A stretch of 32,675 bases of DNA. Source: Actinomycetales bacterium. GTDB lineage: Bacteria > Actinomycetota > Actinomycetes > Actinomycetales > Dermatophilaceae. The notes beneath the pieces are model-generated. The model saw nothing but the letters and a program-made list of their open reading frames with translations. It ran no database searches and had not been told where the DNA came from. Both the position numbers and the translations under genes were made by a program. Shown one piece after another: positions 15,772 through 23,045 of this stretch. The first letter of the stretch is position 1. Every line of letters starts with the position of its first letter. The stretch lies in NCBI GenBank assembly GCA_012729695.1, contig JAAYCP010000046.1, positions 1 through 32,675 on the forward strand, in the 5' to 3' direction.

Positions 15772-16045
15772 GTCGGAAGCCGTGGTCGGTTGCGGTCGCC
15801 TCGCCGTCGACGATGAGCGAGTACCCGCGCGGCTGCGGTGGAGGGAAGAGCAGGGTCGCCTTCGGGTTGTCGGCGAGGTTGCGCGCGCTGCCACCGCTGC
15901 CCACGGGGATGTCGACCCCTCCGTCCTGCACCGTCGCGGTCACCGTGACCGCCTTGACGGCACCGCCGCTCGACGTGAGCAGGTAGCCGTAGGGGTAGTC
16001 CGCGAGGGTCTCGGCGAGGTGGTCGAGGTCGACGACGATGCTCAT
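15656..16045 (-). CDS. Pyridoxamine 5'-phosphate oxidase-fold (split-barrel) protein
   Basis: A 129-aa protein of the PPOX/split beta-barrel flavin-binding family. The typical start DLDHLAETLADYPYGYLLTSS, the segment VGSGGSARNLADNPKATLLFPP and YSLIVDGEATA support this. Such proteins bind FMN, F420 or heme; which one cannot be said. The C-terminus is unusual: HTHDSSCGHDC, three His and two Cys in eleven residues, a possible metal site or tail. The ATG at 16045 was chosen over a longer open frame to 16264 that would cross the ArsR promoter. It is convergent with the GH13 gene and divergent from the ArsR gene, 66 bp apart. Confidence 0.85.
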   Translation of the reverse strand: MSIVVDLDHLAETLADYPYGYLLTSSGGAVKAVTVTATVQDGGVDIPVGSGGSARNLADNPKATLLFPPPQPRGYSLIVDGEATATDHGFRLTPAKAVLHRPADHAEAASGTQAAHTHDSSCGHDCRPV

Positions 16046-16075
16046 GGCCCAACTCTGCCACTGCAGCCCGAGGGA

Positions 16076-16111
16076 TTGACACGTGACCAAATAGTCACCT
16101 ATTGTCATCGC
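16076..16111 (+). promoter_or_regulatory. ArsR promoter and operator; predicted leaderless start
   Basis: TTGACA (16076-16081) is a perfect -35 box. TATTGT (16100-16105) is a fair -10 box at 18 bp spacing. Between and overlapping them lies the inverted repeat AATAG-TCAC-CTATT (16090-16103), the size and place expected of an ArsR-family operator. Initiation 6-7 bases after the -10 box would fall on or beside the A of the ATG at 16112, and no ribosome site precedes that ATG, so the mRNA is probably leaderless. Confidence 0.7.
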
Positions 16112-16441
16112 ATGGACGAGGACGTGGTGTTCAAGGCGCTGGCCGATCCCACCCGGCGTCTGCTCCTCGACACCCTCTTCGTCCGCGGTGGCCGCAGTCT
16201 CAGCGAGCTCGAGGCGGTCGTCACCGAGCAGACCGAGATGACCCGGTTCGGGGTGTCCAAGCACCTCAGGCTCCTGGAGCAGGCCGGCCTCGTCGTCTCA
16301 CAGAGGCACGGCAGGGAGAAGCTGCACTACCTCAACCCCGTGCCCATCCGTCAGATCCACGACAGGTGGATCGACAAGTACACCGAGCACCACACGATGG
16401 CGCTCACCGAGCTGAAGCGACACCTGGAGGAATCCCCATGA
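16112..16441 (+). CDS. ArsR-family winged-helix transcriptional repressor
   Basis: A 109-aa ArsR/SmtB-type regulator of the group that accompanies SRPBCC (AHSA1) genes. It begins VFKALADPTRRLLLDTLF, has a recognition-helix region MTRFGVSKHLRLLEQAGLV and wing QRHGREKLHYLNPVPI, and ends with the IHDRWIDKYTEHHTMALTELKRHLE helix. No CxC metal-binding motif is present, so it is not an obvious arsenic or metal sensor. It overlaps the SRPBCC start by ATGA (16438-16441). It probably represses its own operon through the AATAG/CTATT operator just upstream. Confidence 0.92.
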   Translation: MDEDVVFKALADPTRRLLLDTLFVRGGRSLSELEAVVTEQTEMTRFGVSKHLRLLEQAGLVVSQRHGREKLHYLNPVPIRQIHDRWIDKYTEHHTMALTELKRHLEESP

Positions 16442-16766
16442 GCACCGAACCCACTGGCACCCCGCCTGAGCGGACGGCACCCGACGTGCAGGTCTTCCGC
16501 GTCTACATCGAGGCGCCGATCAGACCTGGGTCGCCGCGTGGCACAACGAGGAGACGACCCTCGTCTGGGAGCTGACCGACTACGACGGGACGCTGACCGG
16601 TGTCACGCTCACCCACGACTGCACTGACGCGCCCCACACGGCGCAGGACGTCGAGGGCACCGGTGACGCGGCGCAGGGCGGCGGAGGCTGGCCGTGGATC
16701 CTGGCCAGCATCAAGACCCTGCTCGAGACCGGCAGGTCGATGGTCGGGACTGGATCCGGCGGCTGA
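16438..16766 (+). pseudogene. SRPBCC/AHSA1-domain protein with internal deletion and frame change
   Basis: The frame opened by the ATG at 16438 reads DVQVFRVYIEAP, the first strand of an AHSA1-type SRPBCC domain, up to about 16518. The remainder of the domain continues only in another frame, from 16521: QTWVAAWHNEETTLVWELTD, GVTLTHDCTDAP and GGGWPWILASIKTLLETG, ending TGA 16764-16766. In intact relatives the strand 'VYIxAPxExIWxAI' and 'RRLVQTW' are separated by roughly 50-60 residues containing the 'DPEWTxRYGYGG' and 'GG' segments, absent here. So a piece is deleted and the frame changed near 16510-16522. GGAGG supplies a good ribosome site. It is co-transcribed with ArsR, the usual pairing; without the middle of the fold the product cannot work. 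Confidence 0.82.
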
Positions 16767-16768
16767 CC

Positions 16769-17752
16769 TCAGCGCACGACGTCAGCGACGATCTCCAGGG
16801 CCCGGCGCCGCGCGTCGAGCCCTGGAGCCGCGTTGGTGATCATCAGCTCGTCGGCCTGGGCGTGGTCCTCGAACCAGGTGAGGTAGTCGGCGACACCGCC
16901 CCTGTCGCCCACGGCCGTGTAGGTCATCATGTGCCGGGCCTGCGCACCGATCGGGGAGTCCAGCAGTGCTGGGATGTCCCCGTCCTGGATGGTGCGCCCG
17001 CGCAGTGCCTGGGCCGCGAGCATCCGCACCCGGGCCCGCAGCACCGAGTCGTGGAGCGACCTCGCCTCGTCCTGGGTGTCGGCAGCGATGACGTTGAGCG
17101 CGGCGATGACATACGGCCGGTCGAGCTGCTCCGACGGCTGGAACCTCTCCCGGTAGACCGCGACCGCCTGCTCCAGCGCGTCCGGGGCGAAGTGCGAGGC
17201 GAAGGCGTAGGGCAGTCCGAACGCGGCCGCCAGCTGGGCGCCGAAGAGCGACGAGCCGAGGATGTAGAGCGGCACCTTGGTCCCGCGTCCGGGATAGGCG
17301 TTGATCCCCTCGATGAGGCTCTCGTCGGCGAGGTAGCCCTGCAGCTCGCGGACGTCGTCGGGGAAGCGGTCCGAGGCGCGGGCGTCCCGGCGCAGCGCGA
17401 GCAGCGTGCGCTGATCGGTCCCCGGCGCCCGACCGAGGCCGAGGTCGATACGCCCGGGATGGAGCTCGGCGAGGGTGCCGAACTGCTCCGCGATGACCAG
17501 CGGCGAGTGGTTCGGCAGCATCACGCCACCCGAGCCGACCCGGATCCGTTCGGTCTTCGCGGCGATGTGGGCGATGAGCACCGAGGTCGCTGCCGACGCG
17601 ATCGTCGGCATGTTGTGGTGCTCGGCGAACCAGAGGCGCTCGAAGCACCCGAGCCGGTCGGCATCCTGCGCCAGCACCACGCTCTCCTGGAGTGCTTCGG
17701 AGGTCGGCTGTCCACGGCGGACCACGGCGAGGTCGAGAAGGGAAACGCGCAT
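16769..17752 (-). CDS. LLM-class flavin-dependent oxidoreductase (luciferase-like monooxygenase, MsnO8-type)
   Basis: A 327-aa bacterial-luciferase-fold protein. [79 protein letters not shown] and [26 protein letters not shown] are signatures of the MsnO8-like LLM subfamily. It would use reduced FMN (or F420) and oxygen in the cytosol; the substrate is unknown. Length is normal. The gene is convergent with the SRPBCC remnant, with only 2 bp between stop codons, and its ATG at 17752 lies 12 bp downstream of the CREST-gene stop on the same strand, so it could be read from that operon. Confidence 0.93.
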   Translation of the reverse strand: MRVSLLDLAVVRRGQPTSEALQESVVLAQDADRLGCFERLWFAEHHNMPTIASAATSVLIAHIAAKTERIRVGSGGVMLPNHSPLVIAEQFGTLAELHPGRIDLGLGRAPGTDQRTLLALRRDARASDRFPDDVRELQGYLADESLIEGINAYPGRGTKVPLYILGSSLFGAQLAAAFGLPYAFASHFAPDALEQAVAVYRERFQPSEQLDRPYVIAALNVIAADTQDEARSLHDSVLRARVRMLAAQALRGRTIQDGDIPALLDSPIGAQARHMMTYTAVGDRGGVADYLTWFEDHAQADELMITNAAPGLDARRRALEIVADVVR

Positions 17753-17764
17753 TGGCCCACTATC

Positions 17765-18565
17765 TCAACCGACAGCCCCCCGCTCGACCACCGCCATCGC
17801 CATGTAGTGCCGACCGAGAAGGTAGACCGCGAGCGCACAGAGCAGGTGCCAGAGCGCGTGCCCCTGCAGCCACGACTCCGGGACGCACCACGCCCCGCCC
17901 GTCTGTGAGACGAGCCAGACCGAGAAGCCCAGCAGCAGGCTCGCCACCGCAGCGAGCACCCACCTCGGCCGGGGGCCGGTGACCCGCCGCCAGAGGATCA
18001 CCTCCATGGTCACCGCCGCGGCGAGGAGCAGCGCGAAGACGAGGTTGCCCGTGTGCTGGAGGATCAGGATCTGCTCGCCTCGCCAGGAGACGCGCGTGCT
18101 CACCGAGACGATGGCGACGAAGGCCAGGACCGTTCGAGCAGTCGACAGCCCGGCGGTGCGGGCCAGGGCATAGGCGACCGCGAACGAGGCGACCAGGTGC
18201 ATGGAGAGCACATCGAGATGCCCGCCCGCTGTGCTCTCGGTCGCGTGCATCGCCATGGAGGCCGGCCCGAGGAGCACGATGGTCACGACGAAGGTGGTGG
18301 TCAGCCCCAGGGTCCGCAGCCGGAGGTCGGGGCGCCGCGCGTGCCAGGCGAGGACGCATCCCGCCAGGACGAACCCGAGGTTGCTCAACGTATTGGACGG
18401 TTGCGCGAAGAAGCACCAGTGGGCCGTCTCGCAGAACTGGGCGCCTCGGTCCACGTCCGGGCCCAGCCAACCACCGGCGGTGGCCAGGACGACCAGGGCG
18501 GTACCCAGCACCCCGACGGCCGTCACGAGGCCGACCGGAATCAGGGTGCGGTCAGGTCGCCTCAT
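17765..18565 (-). CDS. Ceramidase-superfamily (CREST) integral membrane protein
   Basis: A 266-aa protein with about seven hydrophobic segments. The CREST hydrolase pattern (alkaline ceramidase, PAQR, Per1 and others) is visible in order: CE-x-AHWCFFAQPSNTLSNLGF (E46, N58), S103-x3-H107 (GPASMAMHATES), D118 (HLDVLSMH) and H236-x3-H240 (HALWHLLCALAVYLLGRHY). In characterised CREST proteins these residues bind zinc and cleave amide bonds of lipids such as ceramide; the substrate here is unknown. The ATG at 18565 has GAGG five bases upstream, overlapping the stop of the preceding subtilase gene with a 7-bp gap, so the two are translationally linked. It is the last of four genes starting with a Crp/Fnr regulator. 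Confidence 0.85.
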   Translation of the reverse strand: MRRPDRTLIPVGLVTAVGVLGTALVVLATAGGWLGPDVDRGAQFCETAHWCFFAQPSNTLSNLGFVLAGCVLAWHARRPDLRLRTLGLTTTFVVTIVLLGPASMAMHATESTAGGHLDVLSMHLVASFAVAYALARTAGLSTARTVLAFVAIVSVSTRVSWRGEQILILQHTGNLVFALLLAAAVTMEVILWRRVTGPRPRWVLAAVASLLLGFSVWLVSQTGGAWCVPESWLQGHALWHLLCALAVYLLGRHYMAMAVVERGAVG

Positions 18566-18572
18566 GCAGGCC

Positions 18573-19391
18573 TCAGGCAGGCACGACTGCGTTGTCCGAG
18601 ACGGCCTGCAGGACGGCCTTGACCTGGAAGGGGGTGACCCAGGGGTGCTTGCCGAGCAGGACCGCGACCATGCCGGTGACGAAGGCCGCCGAGAAGCTGT
18701 TGCCGGTCCCGACGATCGAGCCACCGTTCGCCCAGGGCACCTCGACGTCGATCCCGGCCGCTCCGAACTCGACCGGTGGCCGGGGGTTGCAGGCGAGCGC
18801 CCACGGATCGGCCCCAGGGCGGGCCGCGACGGAGATGACGGAGGGATAGACGGCCGGATAGGTCGGTCCGGGAACGTTGTTCGCCGCGCAGATCAGGGGG
18901 ATGCCGGCGAAGTATGCGGCGCTGCAGACCTCGTGCAGCGGAGCGTAGAGCTGATCGCTCCGACTCGACAGGGACAGGTTCGCTGTGTGCACGCCGTGGT
19001 CGACCGCCCAGTGCAGCCCTTCCACGAACCGCGTGCCCCGCGTGCGCAGGTTGGCGCCGAGGACCTGGACACTGACGATCTCCACGTCGGGCGCCATCGA
19101 GCGGATGATGCCGGCACAGGCCGTGCCGTGACCGACGAGGTCCTCATGCGGCTCCTCGACCACCCGGTGGCCGGTCGGCTCCTCGGGGTCGTCGACGACC
19201 GTCGCCCACCCCGCGACGGAGCCCACGGCAGGGTGGGTCGCGTCCACACCGCTGTCGATGACCGCCACCCGCACGCCCGCCCCGGTCCCCCCGCCGAACG
19301 CCCACTCGCGGACGTCGGGGAGAGGCAGCGCGACGACCTCACCGAGGCGGTCGTCCGCGAAGTCGGCGGACCACTGGGGCAGTTCGCTCAT
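18573..19391 (-). CDS. S8-family (subtilisin-like) serine peptidase without signal peptide
   Basis: A 272-aa subtilase core. Catalytic residues are D46 (VAVIDSGVD), H88 (GHGTACAGII) and S232 (GTGNSFSAAFVTG, in place of the usual GTSMAAP), with oxyanion N171 (ICAANNVPG). There is no signal peptide, no long propeptide and no C-terminal domain, so it looks cytosolic. The start overlaps the GAF gene's stop by ATGA (19388-19391), and a CREST membrane protein follows 7 bp on. The variation around the serine (NSFSAAF) is within the range of bacterial subtilases. A regulatory or maturation protease whose activity is tied to the GAF protein is plausible, but this rests on gene order alone. Confidence 0.9.
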   Translation of the reverse strand: MSELPQWSADFADDRLGEVVALPLPDVREWAFGGGTGAGVRVAVIDSGVDATHPAVGSVAGWATVVDDPEEPTGHRVVEEPHEDLVGHGTACAGIIRSMAPDVEIVSVQVLGANLRTRGTRFVEGLHWAVDHGVHTANLSLSSRSDQLYAPLHEVCSAAYFAGIPLICAANNVPGPTYPAVYPSVISVAARPGADPWALACNPRPPVEFGAAGIDVEVPWANGGSIVGTGNSFSAAFVTGMVAVLLGKHPWVTPFQVKAVLQAVSDNAVVPA

Positions 19392-19981
19392 CGGTCGCTC
19401 TCGTCGAGGAACTGGGTGACGGCCCCCAGCACGTCCCTCGCCAGCCGGCGAGCCTGCGGGCCACGCGAGGAGAGTGCCTCGAGAGCTGCGCTGAGGTCGA
19501 GATCCTGCACGTCAGGTGAGGCGGGGGAGACGGGAGCTGGTTCCGGCGCCTGCATGAGCGCGGCCACGAGCGTGCCGAGGGTCCCGAGTACGGAGAGGGT
19601 CCACCCCGACGACGCGTCCACGGCGGGGTCGAGCACCGAGAGAACTCCGGCGACGTCTCCATCCGCGAAGACCGGGGCGGCCAGGATGGTGCGCGGCACA
19701 TACTCCGTGGACTCTGCCACGTCCCGGGCGAAGCGTGGGTCGCGCTGGACGTCCGCGACCGCGATCGACTGTCCGGACATTGCCGCGAAGCCGGCGATCC
19801 CGCGCCCGACGGGGAGCTCGACGCCGACGATGCGGTCGGCTCCGGCGCCGTCCGCGGCGACGAAGACGAGGTGCTCCCCGTCCTCGGTCGTGCGCGCGAA
19901 CGAGGTGGCGGCCGCCGAGAACAGCTCGCGGATGGCCGTCACGGCACCCGTGAGGGCAGGTCCGGAGGGTGGGTGCGTCAT
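19388..19981 (-). CDS. GAF-domain sensor protein
   Basis: A 197-aa protein with one GAF domain (about 15-145). Marks are LVFVAADGAGADRIVGVELPVGRGIAGFAAMSGQSIAVADVQRDPRFARDVAESTEYVPRTILAAPVF and GVLSVLDPA. GAF domains bind small ligands such as cyclic nucleotides, heme or aromatic compounds; no ligand is identified here. A Pro/Ala/Ser linker (PEPAPVSPASPD) leads to a C-terminal helical segment of about 45 residues with no output domain, so it probably acts by protein contact. It lies 27 bp after the Crp/Fnr gene and overlaps the subtilase by 4 bases. Confidence 0.9.
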   Translation of the reverse strand: MTHPPSGPALTGAVTAIRELFSAAATSFARTTEDGEHLVFVAADGAGADRIVGVELPVGRGIAGFAAMSGQSIAVADVQRDPRFARDVAESTEYVPRTILAAPVFADGDVAGVLSVLDPAVDASSGWTLSVLGTLGTLVAALMQAPEPAPVSPASPDVQDLDLSAALEALSSRGPQARRLARDVLGAVTQFLDESDR

Positions 19982-20008
19982 CGTGGCTCCATGGTCGGTC
20001 GTCGTTCG

Positions 20009-20680
20009 TCAGTGAGCTTTTCGTAGGCGGGCTGCGAGAGCTCGGCGGTCGAGGACCGTCACCTTGCCCCTGCCGAGCGCCACGAGGCCCTGGTCCCGCA
20101 GCTTGATGAGGGCCATGTTGACACTCGGTCTGGCCCCGCCGACGAACTCGGCGAGGACCTCCTGGGTCAGTGGGATGGTGGCCTCGTTGCTCGAGGGGGG
20201 ATCCGCATACACCTCCGCCAGGAGGAGGAGCTGGCGGTACACCCGGTGGTCCAGACCGTCGTACATCGTCTCGAGGAGTCGCCGGCTGAGTCGGTCGACG
20301 CTCTCCGCCAGAGCGACGGTCACGAGGTGCAGGACCGCGGGGTGCTCCTCCCGGAGCTTGCCGAAGGCCGTTCTGGAGATGCTGAGGGTGTCCGTGGGCT
20401 CGAGGGCGACGATGGTCGCGGTCCGGCGTGGGCGGCGGTGGTCGAGTAGTGAGATCTCCCCGAAGTGCTCACCCGCTGCGATGACGTTGAGGGTGGCGAT
20501 CTGGCCGCTGGGAGTCGATACCTGCGCCGCCAGTCGGCCCGACTCCACCAGGTGGAGGCTGTCGGCGATGTCACCCTCGTGAACCACCACCTCGCGTCGG
20601 TCGAAGTGGCGGCGCCGCGCTGATGCGAGCACACGTCGCTGCAGATCCGGTGAGAGCGACGACAGCAGCGGAAACTCCAC
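20009..20680 (-). CDS. Crp/Fnr-family transcriptional regulator
   Basis: A 223-aa regulator with an N-terminal cyclic-nucleotide-binding-type beta-roll (about 5-115; GEHFGEISLLDHRRPRRTATIVA resembles the phosphate-binding cassette) and a C-terminal Crp-type winged helix (about 150-215; LTQEVLAEFVGGARPSVNMALIKLRDQGLV). No cysteine cluster typical of Fnr is present, so cNMP or another small ligand is more likely than an Fe-S cluster. It begins with GTG at 20680 (MEFPLLSSLSP, a typical N-terminus). It is first in a four-gene unit with GAF, S8 peptidase and CREST genes. Only 16 bases separate the GTG from a strong hairpin (20697-20739), leaving no room for a conventional promoter between them. 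Confidence 0.92.
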   Translation of the reverse strand: MEFPLLSSLSPDLQRRVLASARRRHFDRREVVVHEGDIADSLHLVESGRLAAQVSTPSGQIATLNVIAAGEHFGEISLLDHRRPRRTATIVALEPTDTLSISRTAFGKLREEHPAVLHLVTVALAESVDRLSRRLLETMYDGLDHRVYRQLLLLAEVYADPPSSNEATIPLTQEVLAEFVGGARPSVNMALIKLRDQGLVALGRGKVTVLDRRALAARLRKAH

Positions 20681-20696
20681 GCCCGCAGTGAATCAC

Positions 20697-20739
20697 AGAA
20701 CAGGACCACGCCCGCGGATGGCGGGCGTGGTCCTGTTCT
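20697..20739 (-). terminator. Perfect 19-bp-stem hairpin (terminator or leader attenuator)
   Basis: AGAACAGGACCACGCCCGC (20697-20715) is exactly complementary to 20721-20739, with a 5-base loop (GGATG). It lies 16 bases downstream of the 92-aa gene's stop (reading the minus strand) and 16 bases upstream of the Crp/Fnr GTG. No T-tract follows on either strand, which is common for actinobacterial terminators. It could end the upstream transcript or sit in the leader of the Crp operon. Confidence 0.75.
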
Positions 20740-20755
20740 CCGGGAGTGCGGTGGG

Positions 20756-21034
20756 CTAGCTCCGACTTCGCCGCTCCCCCTCCTCCTCGAGGCCGAACTT
20801 GCGCACCTCCAGCTCCTCGTCGCCGGCGACCTTCGGGTAGGTCCGCAGCACGTGGCCCTCGGTGTCCTCGGTGTCGTCGGTGGCCAGGAGGCGCTTGCGC
20901 TCGGCGGCGACGATCCCGCGGGCGTGGGCCTCGGTGTCCTCGTCGCCGGCGAACGGCGCCTTGAACTTGCGGTCGGCGGGGCGACGCGGGTTGAAGATGT
21001 CGTCACCGAGGTCGAAGTTCTGCTTCTTGTCCAT
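20756..21034 (-). CDS. Small charged hypothetical protein with two DTE[A/G]H motifs
   Basis: A 92-aa protein I do not recognise. It is strongly hydrophilic, with no signal peptide or membrane segment. The sequence DLGDDIFNPRRPADRKFKAPFAG leads into two similar stretches, DEDTEAHARG and TEDTEGHVLR, about 25 residues apart, and it ends LEEEGERRSRS. The ATG at 21034 has a GGAGCAG ribosome site at good spacing; a longer open frame to 21220 would run antisense through a palindrome and has no ribosome site. Coding is supported by the ribosome site, low-complexity-free composition and a strong hairpin after the stop. Function unknown. Confidence 0.65.
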   Translation of the reverse strand: MDKKQNFDLGDDIFNPRRPADRKFKAPFAGDEDTEAHARGIVAAERKRLLATDDTEDTEGHVLRTYPKVAGDEELEVRKFGLEEEGERRSRS

Positions 21035-21117
21035 GATCTGCTCCTGCTCTCTGTTGCGGCTGGTCGACCGGGCCGGTCGGCGATGGATCAAGAATGACCC
21101 TCCCGGGGCGTTCCGTT

Positions 21118-21135
21118 CTGTCAGGTTCCTGACAG
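21118..21135. promoter_or_regulatory. Perfect palindrome CTGTCAGG-TT-CCTGACAG
   Basis: Two perfect 8-base arms separated by TT lie in the 145-bp gap between the MFS-cNMP stop and the 92-aa gene start, about 85 bases upstream of the latter. A further half-like CTGTCA follows at about 21141-21146. The same TGTCAGG/CCTGACA half-sites recur in the promoter of the transporter operon (24925-24949). It is probably an operator for the 92-aa gene. Confidence 0.45.
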
Positions 21136-21179
21136 TTCTTCTGTCATCTTCCGAACACAAGGGCCCGCGAGCTCGCAGA

Positions 21180-22856
21180 TCAGCGGCCGAGGCGACGTGC
21201 TGCGAGATCGGCGGCCACACTGCGCACGGCGCTCTCGTCGGCGACGAGGCTGAGGAAGTCCTCGCGGCTCAGGGTGAGCAGGGAGACGTCGGTGAGCGCG
21301 GTGACCGTCGCGGTGCGCGGGACGTCGCGGAGCAGCCCGATCTCGCCGAACACCTCACCCGGGCCCTCGGTGCGCAGCACGACCCCGTCGTCGGTGACCT
21401 CCACCTGGCCGGACTCGATGATGTAGAACCGGTCGGAGATCCCACCCTTTTCGAGGATGACCTCGCCGGCGCCCGCGGTGACGGGCTCGAGCTTGTGCGC
21501 GATCTGCTCGCGGACGACCGGGAAGAGCGACTCGAAGAGCGGCGAACGGGCCAGGAGGGCAAGGCCTCGCGGCTCGGTGAGGCGCTTGTCGAGATGCGGC
21601 ATGCGCAGGCCGCAGAGGAGCGCGATGACGGCGCCGGTGATCCCGAGGGCGAGGAGCGTGCCGGTCAGTCCCAACCAGGCGACGAGGATCGGCGTGATGA
21701 AGGAGCCCAGTGCGGCAGCACCGATGAACATCGACTCGATCGCGGCGAAGACCCTGGAGAGGAGCCGGTCGGGCACGAGCCTCGCCGGGATGGTGCCGAA
21801 GGCGACGTTGATCATCGGGTCGGACAACCCGATGACGATCAGGGCGAGGATGACGACGACGAGGACTCCGGGGACGGCGCCGAGAACCACGAGAGGGACG
21901 CACCACCCCAGCACCCCGAGCACCACGAGGCGACCGAGGCGCACCCGTCCGGCGACCGCGAGCATGACGAAGCCGCCCGCGAAGGTGGCCAGGCCGAGCA
22001 CCGTCGAGAGCAGGCCGACCGCATTGGGGTCGCCCAGCATCTCCGCCGCGACGAGCACGACAAGGACCAGGAGCACGCCGGCGAGGATGCCGTTGACGGC
22101 GAGCAGTCCGGTGAGCGCAAGCATGTCGCGATCGCCCATGATGGCGCGGAAGCCGCCGGCGACCTCCTTGAGGAAGGGCTCGGACTCCTCCTCGTCGGAC
22201 CCATCCTCCTCGAGCGCCTCGGTCGCGACCCGGTCGGAGCGCACCCGTGACACCAGCAGGAGCGACCAGAAGAAGCCGGCGGCCTGCAGAAGGACCACCG
22301 GCACGACTCCGAAGAGGCTCAGCAGAACGCCCGCAATGGCCGGGCCCACCCACTGTGCGGTGCTGTCGATGATCTCCGCAGTGGCATTCGCCGCGGTGAG
22401 CTCCTTCGGGTTCTCGACGAGGCGCGGGAGGAGCCCCGCCTGGGCAGGCCGGAAGGTGATCCCCACGATGGAGGAGAGGGTGGCCGGCACGAGGACCGCC
22501 CACATGCCGAGGTCGAAGTAGATGGCGCTGGCGGTGATGAAGACCAGGGCCATACAGATGGCGTCGACTGCGAGCATGTAGGCCCGCCGCGACCACCGGT
22601 CCGCGAGGGCCCCTCCGATCGGTGCGGACACGGCTCCGATGAGCGCGCGCACCCCGGCCCAGGTGCCGACGAGGGCGGCTCCACCCTCGTTGTAGGCCCA
22701 GACGAGGATGGCCATCGCATATGCCCAGCTGCCGATCTCCGAGCCGACGAAGGCCAGCTGCAGCCGGCGCACGTCGCGGTTGCGCCAGACCGTGACGACG
22801 TTCTCCTTGAGCAGCGCAAGGCCGCGCGGTGCCGGTGGGTCGATTGTCGTGGTCAC
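21180..22856 (-). CDS. MFS transporter fused to C-terminal cyclic-nucleotide-binding domain
   Basis: A 558-aa protein. Residues about 20-415 form a 12-helix-type major facilitator of the MFS_3/enterobactin-exporter-like class: FVGSEIGSWAYAMAILVWAYNEGG, the loop GGALADRWSRRAYM (GxLaDRxgRr motif) and FRPAQAGLLPRLV. Residues about 425-555 are a cNMP-binding beta-roll: VTAGAGEVILEKGGISDRFYIIESGQVEV and GPGEVFGEIGLLRDVPRTATVTAL, where FGEIGLL-x3-PRTAT is the phosphate-binding cassette with its Arg. This predicts an exporter gated or modulated by a cyclic nucleotide. The start is GTG at 22856 with GAGGAGCGG before it. The substrate is unknown. Confidence 0.92.
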   Translation of the reverse strand: MTTTIDPPAPRGLALLKENVVTVWRNRDVRRLQLAFVGSEIGSWAYAMAILVWAYNEGGAALVGTWAGVRALIGAVSAPIGGALADRWSRRAYMLAVDAICMALVFITASAIYFDLGMWAVLVPATLSSIVGITFRPAQAGLLPRLVENPKELTAANATAEIIDSTAQWVGPAIAGVLLSLFGVVPVVLLQAAGFFWSLLLVSRVRSDRVATEALEEDGSDEEESEPFLKEVAGGFRAIMGDRDMLALTGLLAVNGILAGVLLVLVVLVAAEMLGDPNAVGLLSTVLGLATFAGGFVMLAVAGRVRLGRLVVLGVLGWCVPLVVLGAVPGVLVVVILALIVIGLSDPMINVAFGTIPARLVPDRLLSRVFAAIESMFIGAAALGSFITPILVAWLGLTGTLLALGITGAVIALLCGLRMPHLDKRLTEPRGLALLARSPLFESLFPVVREQIAHKLEPVTAGAGEVILEKGGISDRFYIIESGQVEVTDDGVVLRTEGPGEVFGEIGLLRDVPRTATVTALTDVSLLTLSREDFLSLVADESAVRSVAADLAARRLGR

Positions 22857-23045
22857 GGCCGCTCCTCGCGGTGCTCAGGTCCTGGCGTTGGCGGGTCGCC
22901 TCGAGTGTGTGACCGCCAAACCCACCCCGTCTGTCGTGGTGCTGACAGTCCGATTGCAGAACAGTGTGGCCCTTCCGGACTGCGCGCGGGGCGGTTTCGC
23001 CTGCACTGAGCCGATCGGACCCGTCCGGCCCAGTGCATGTCCGAC

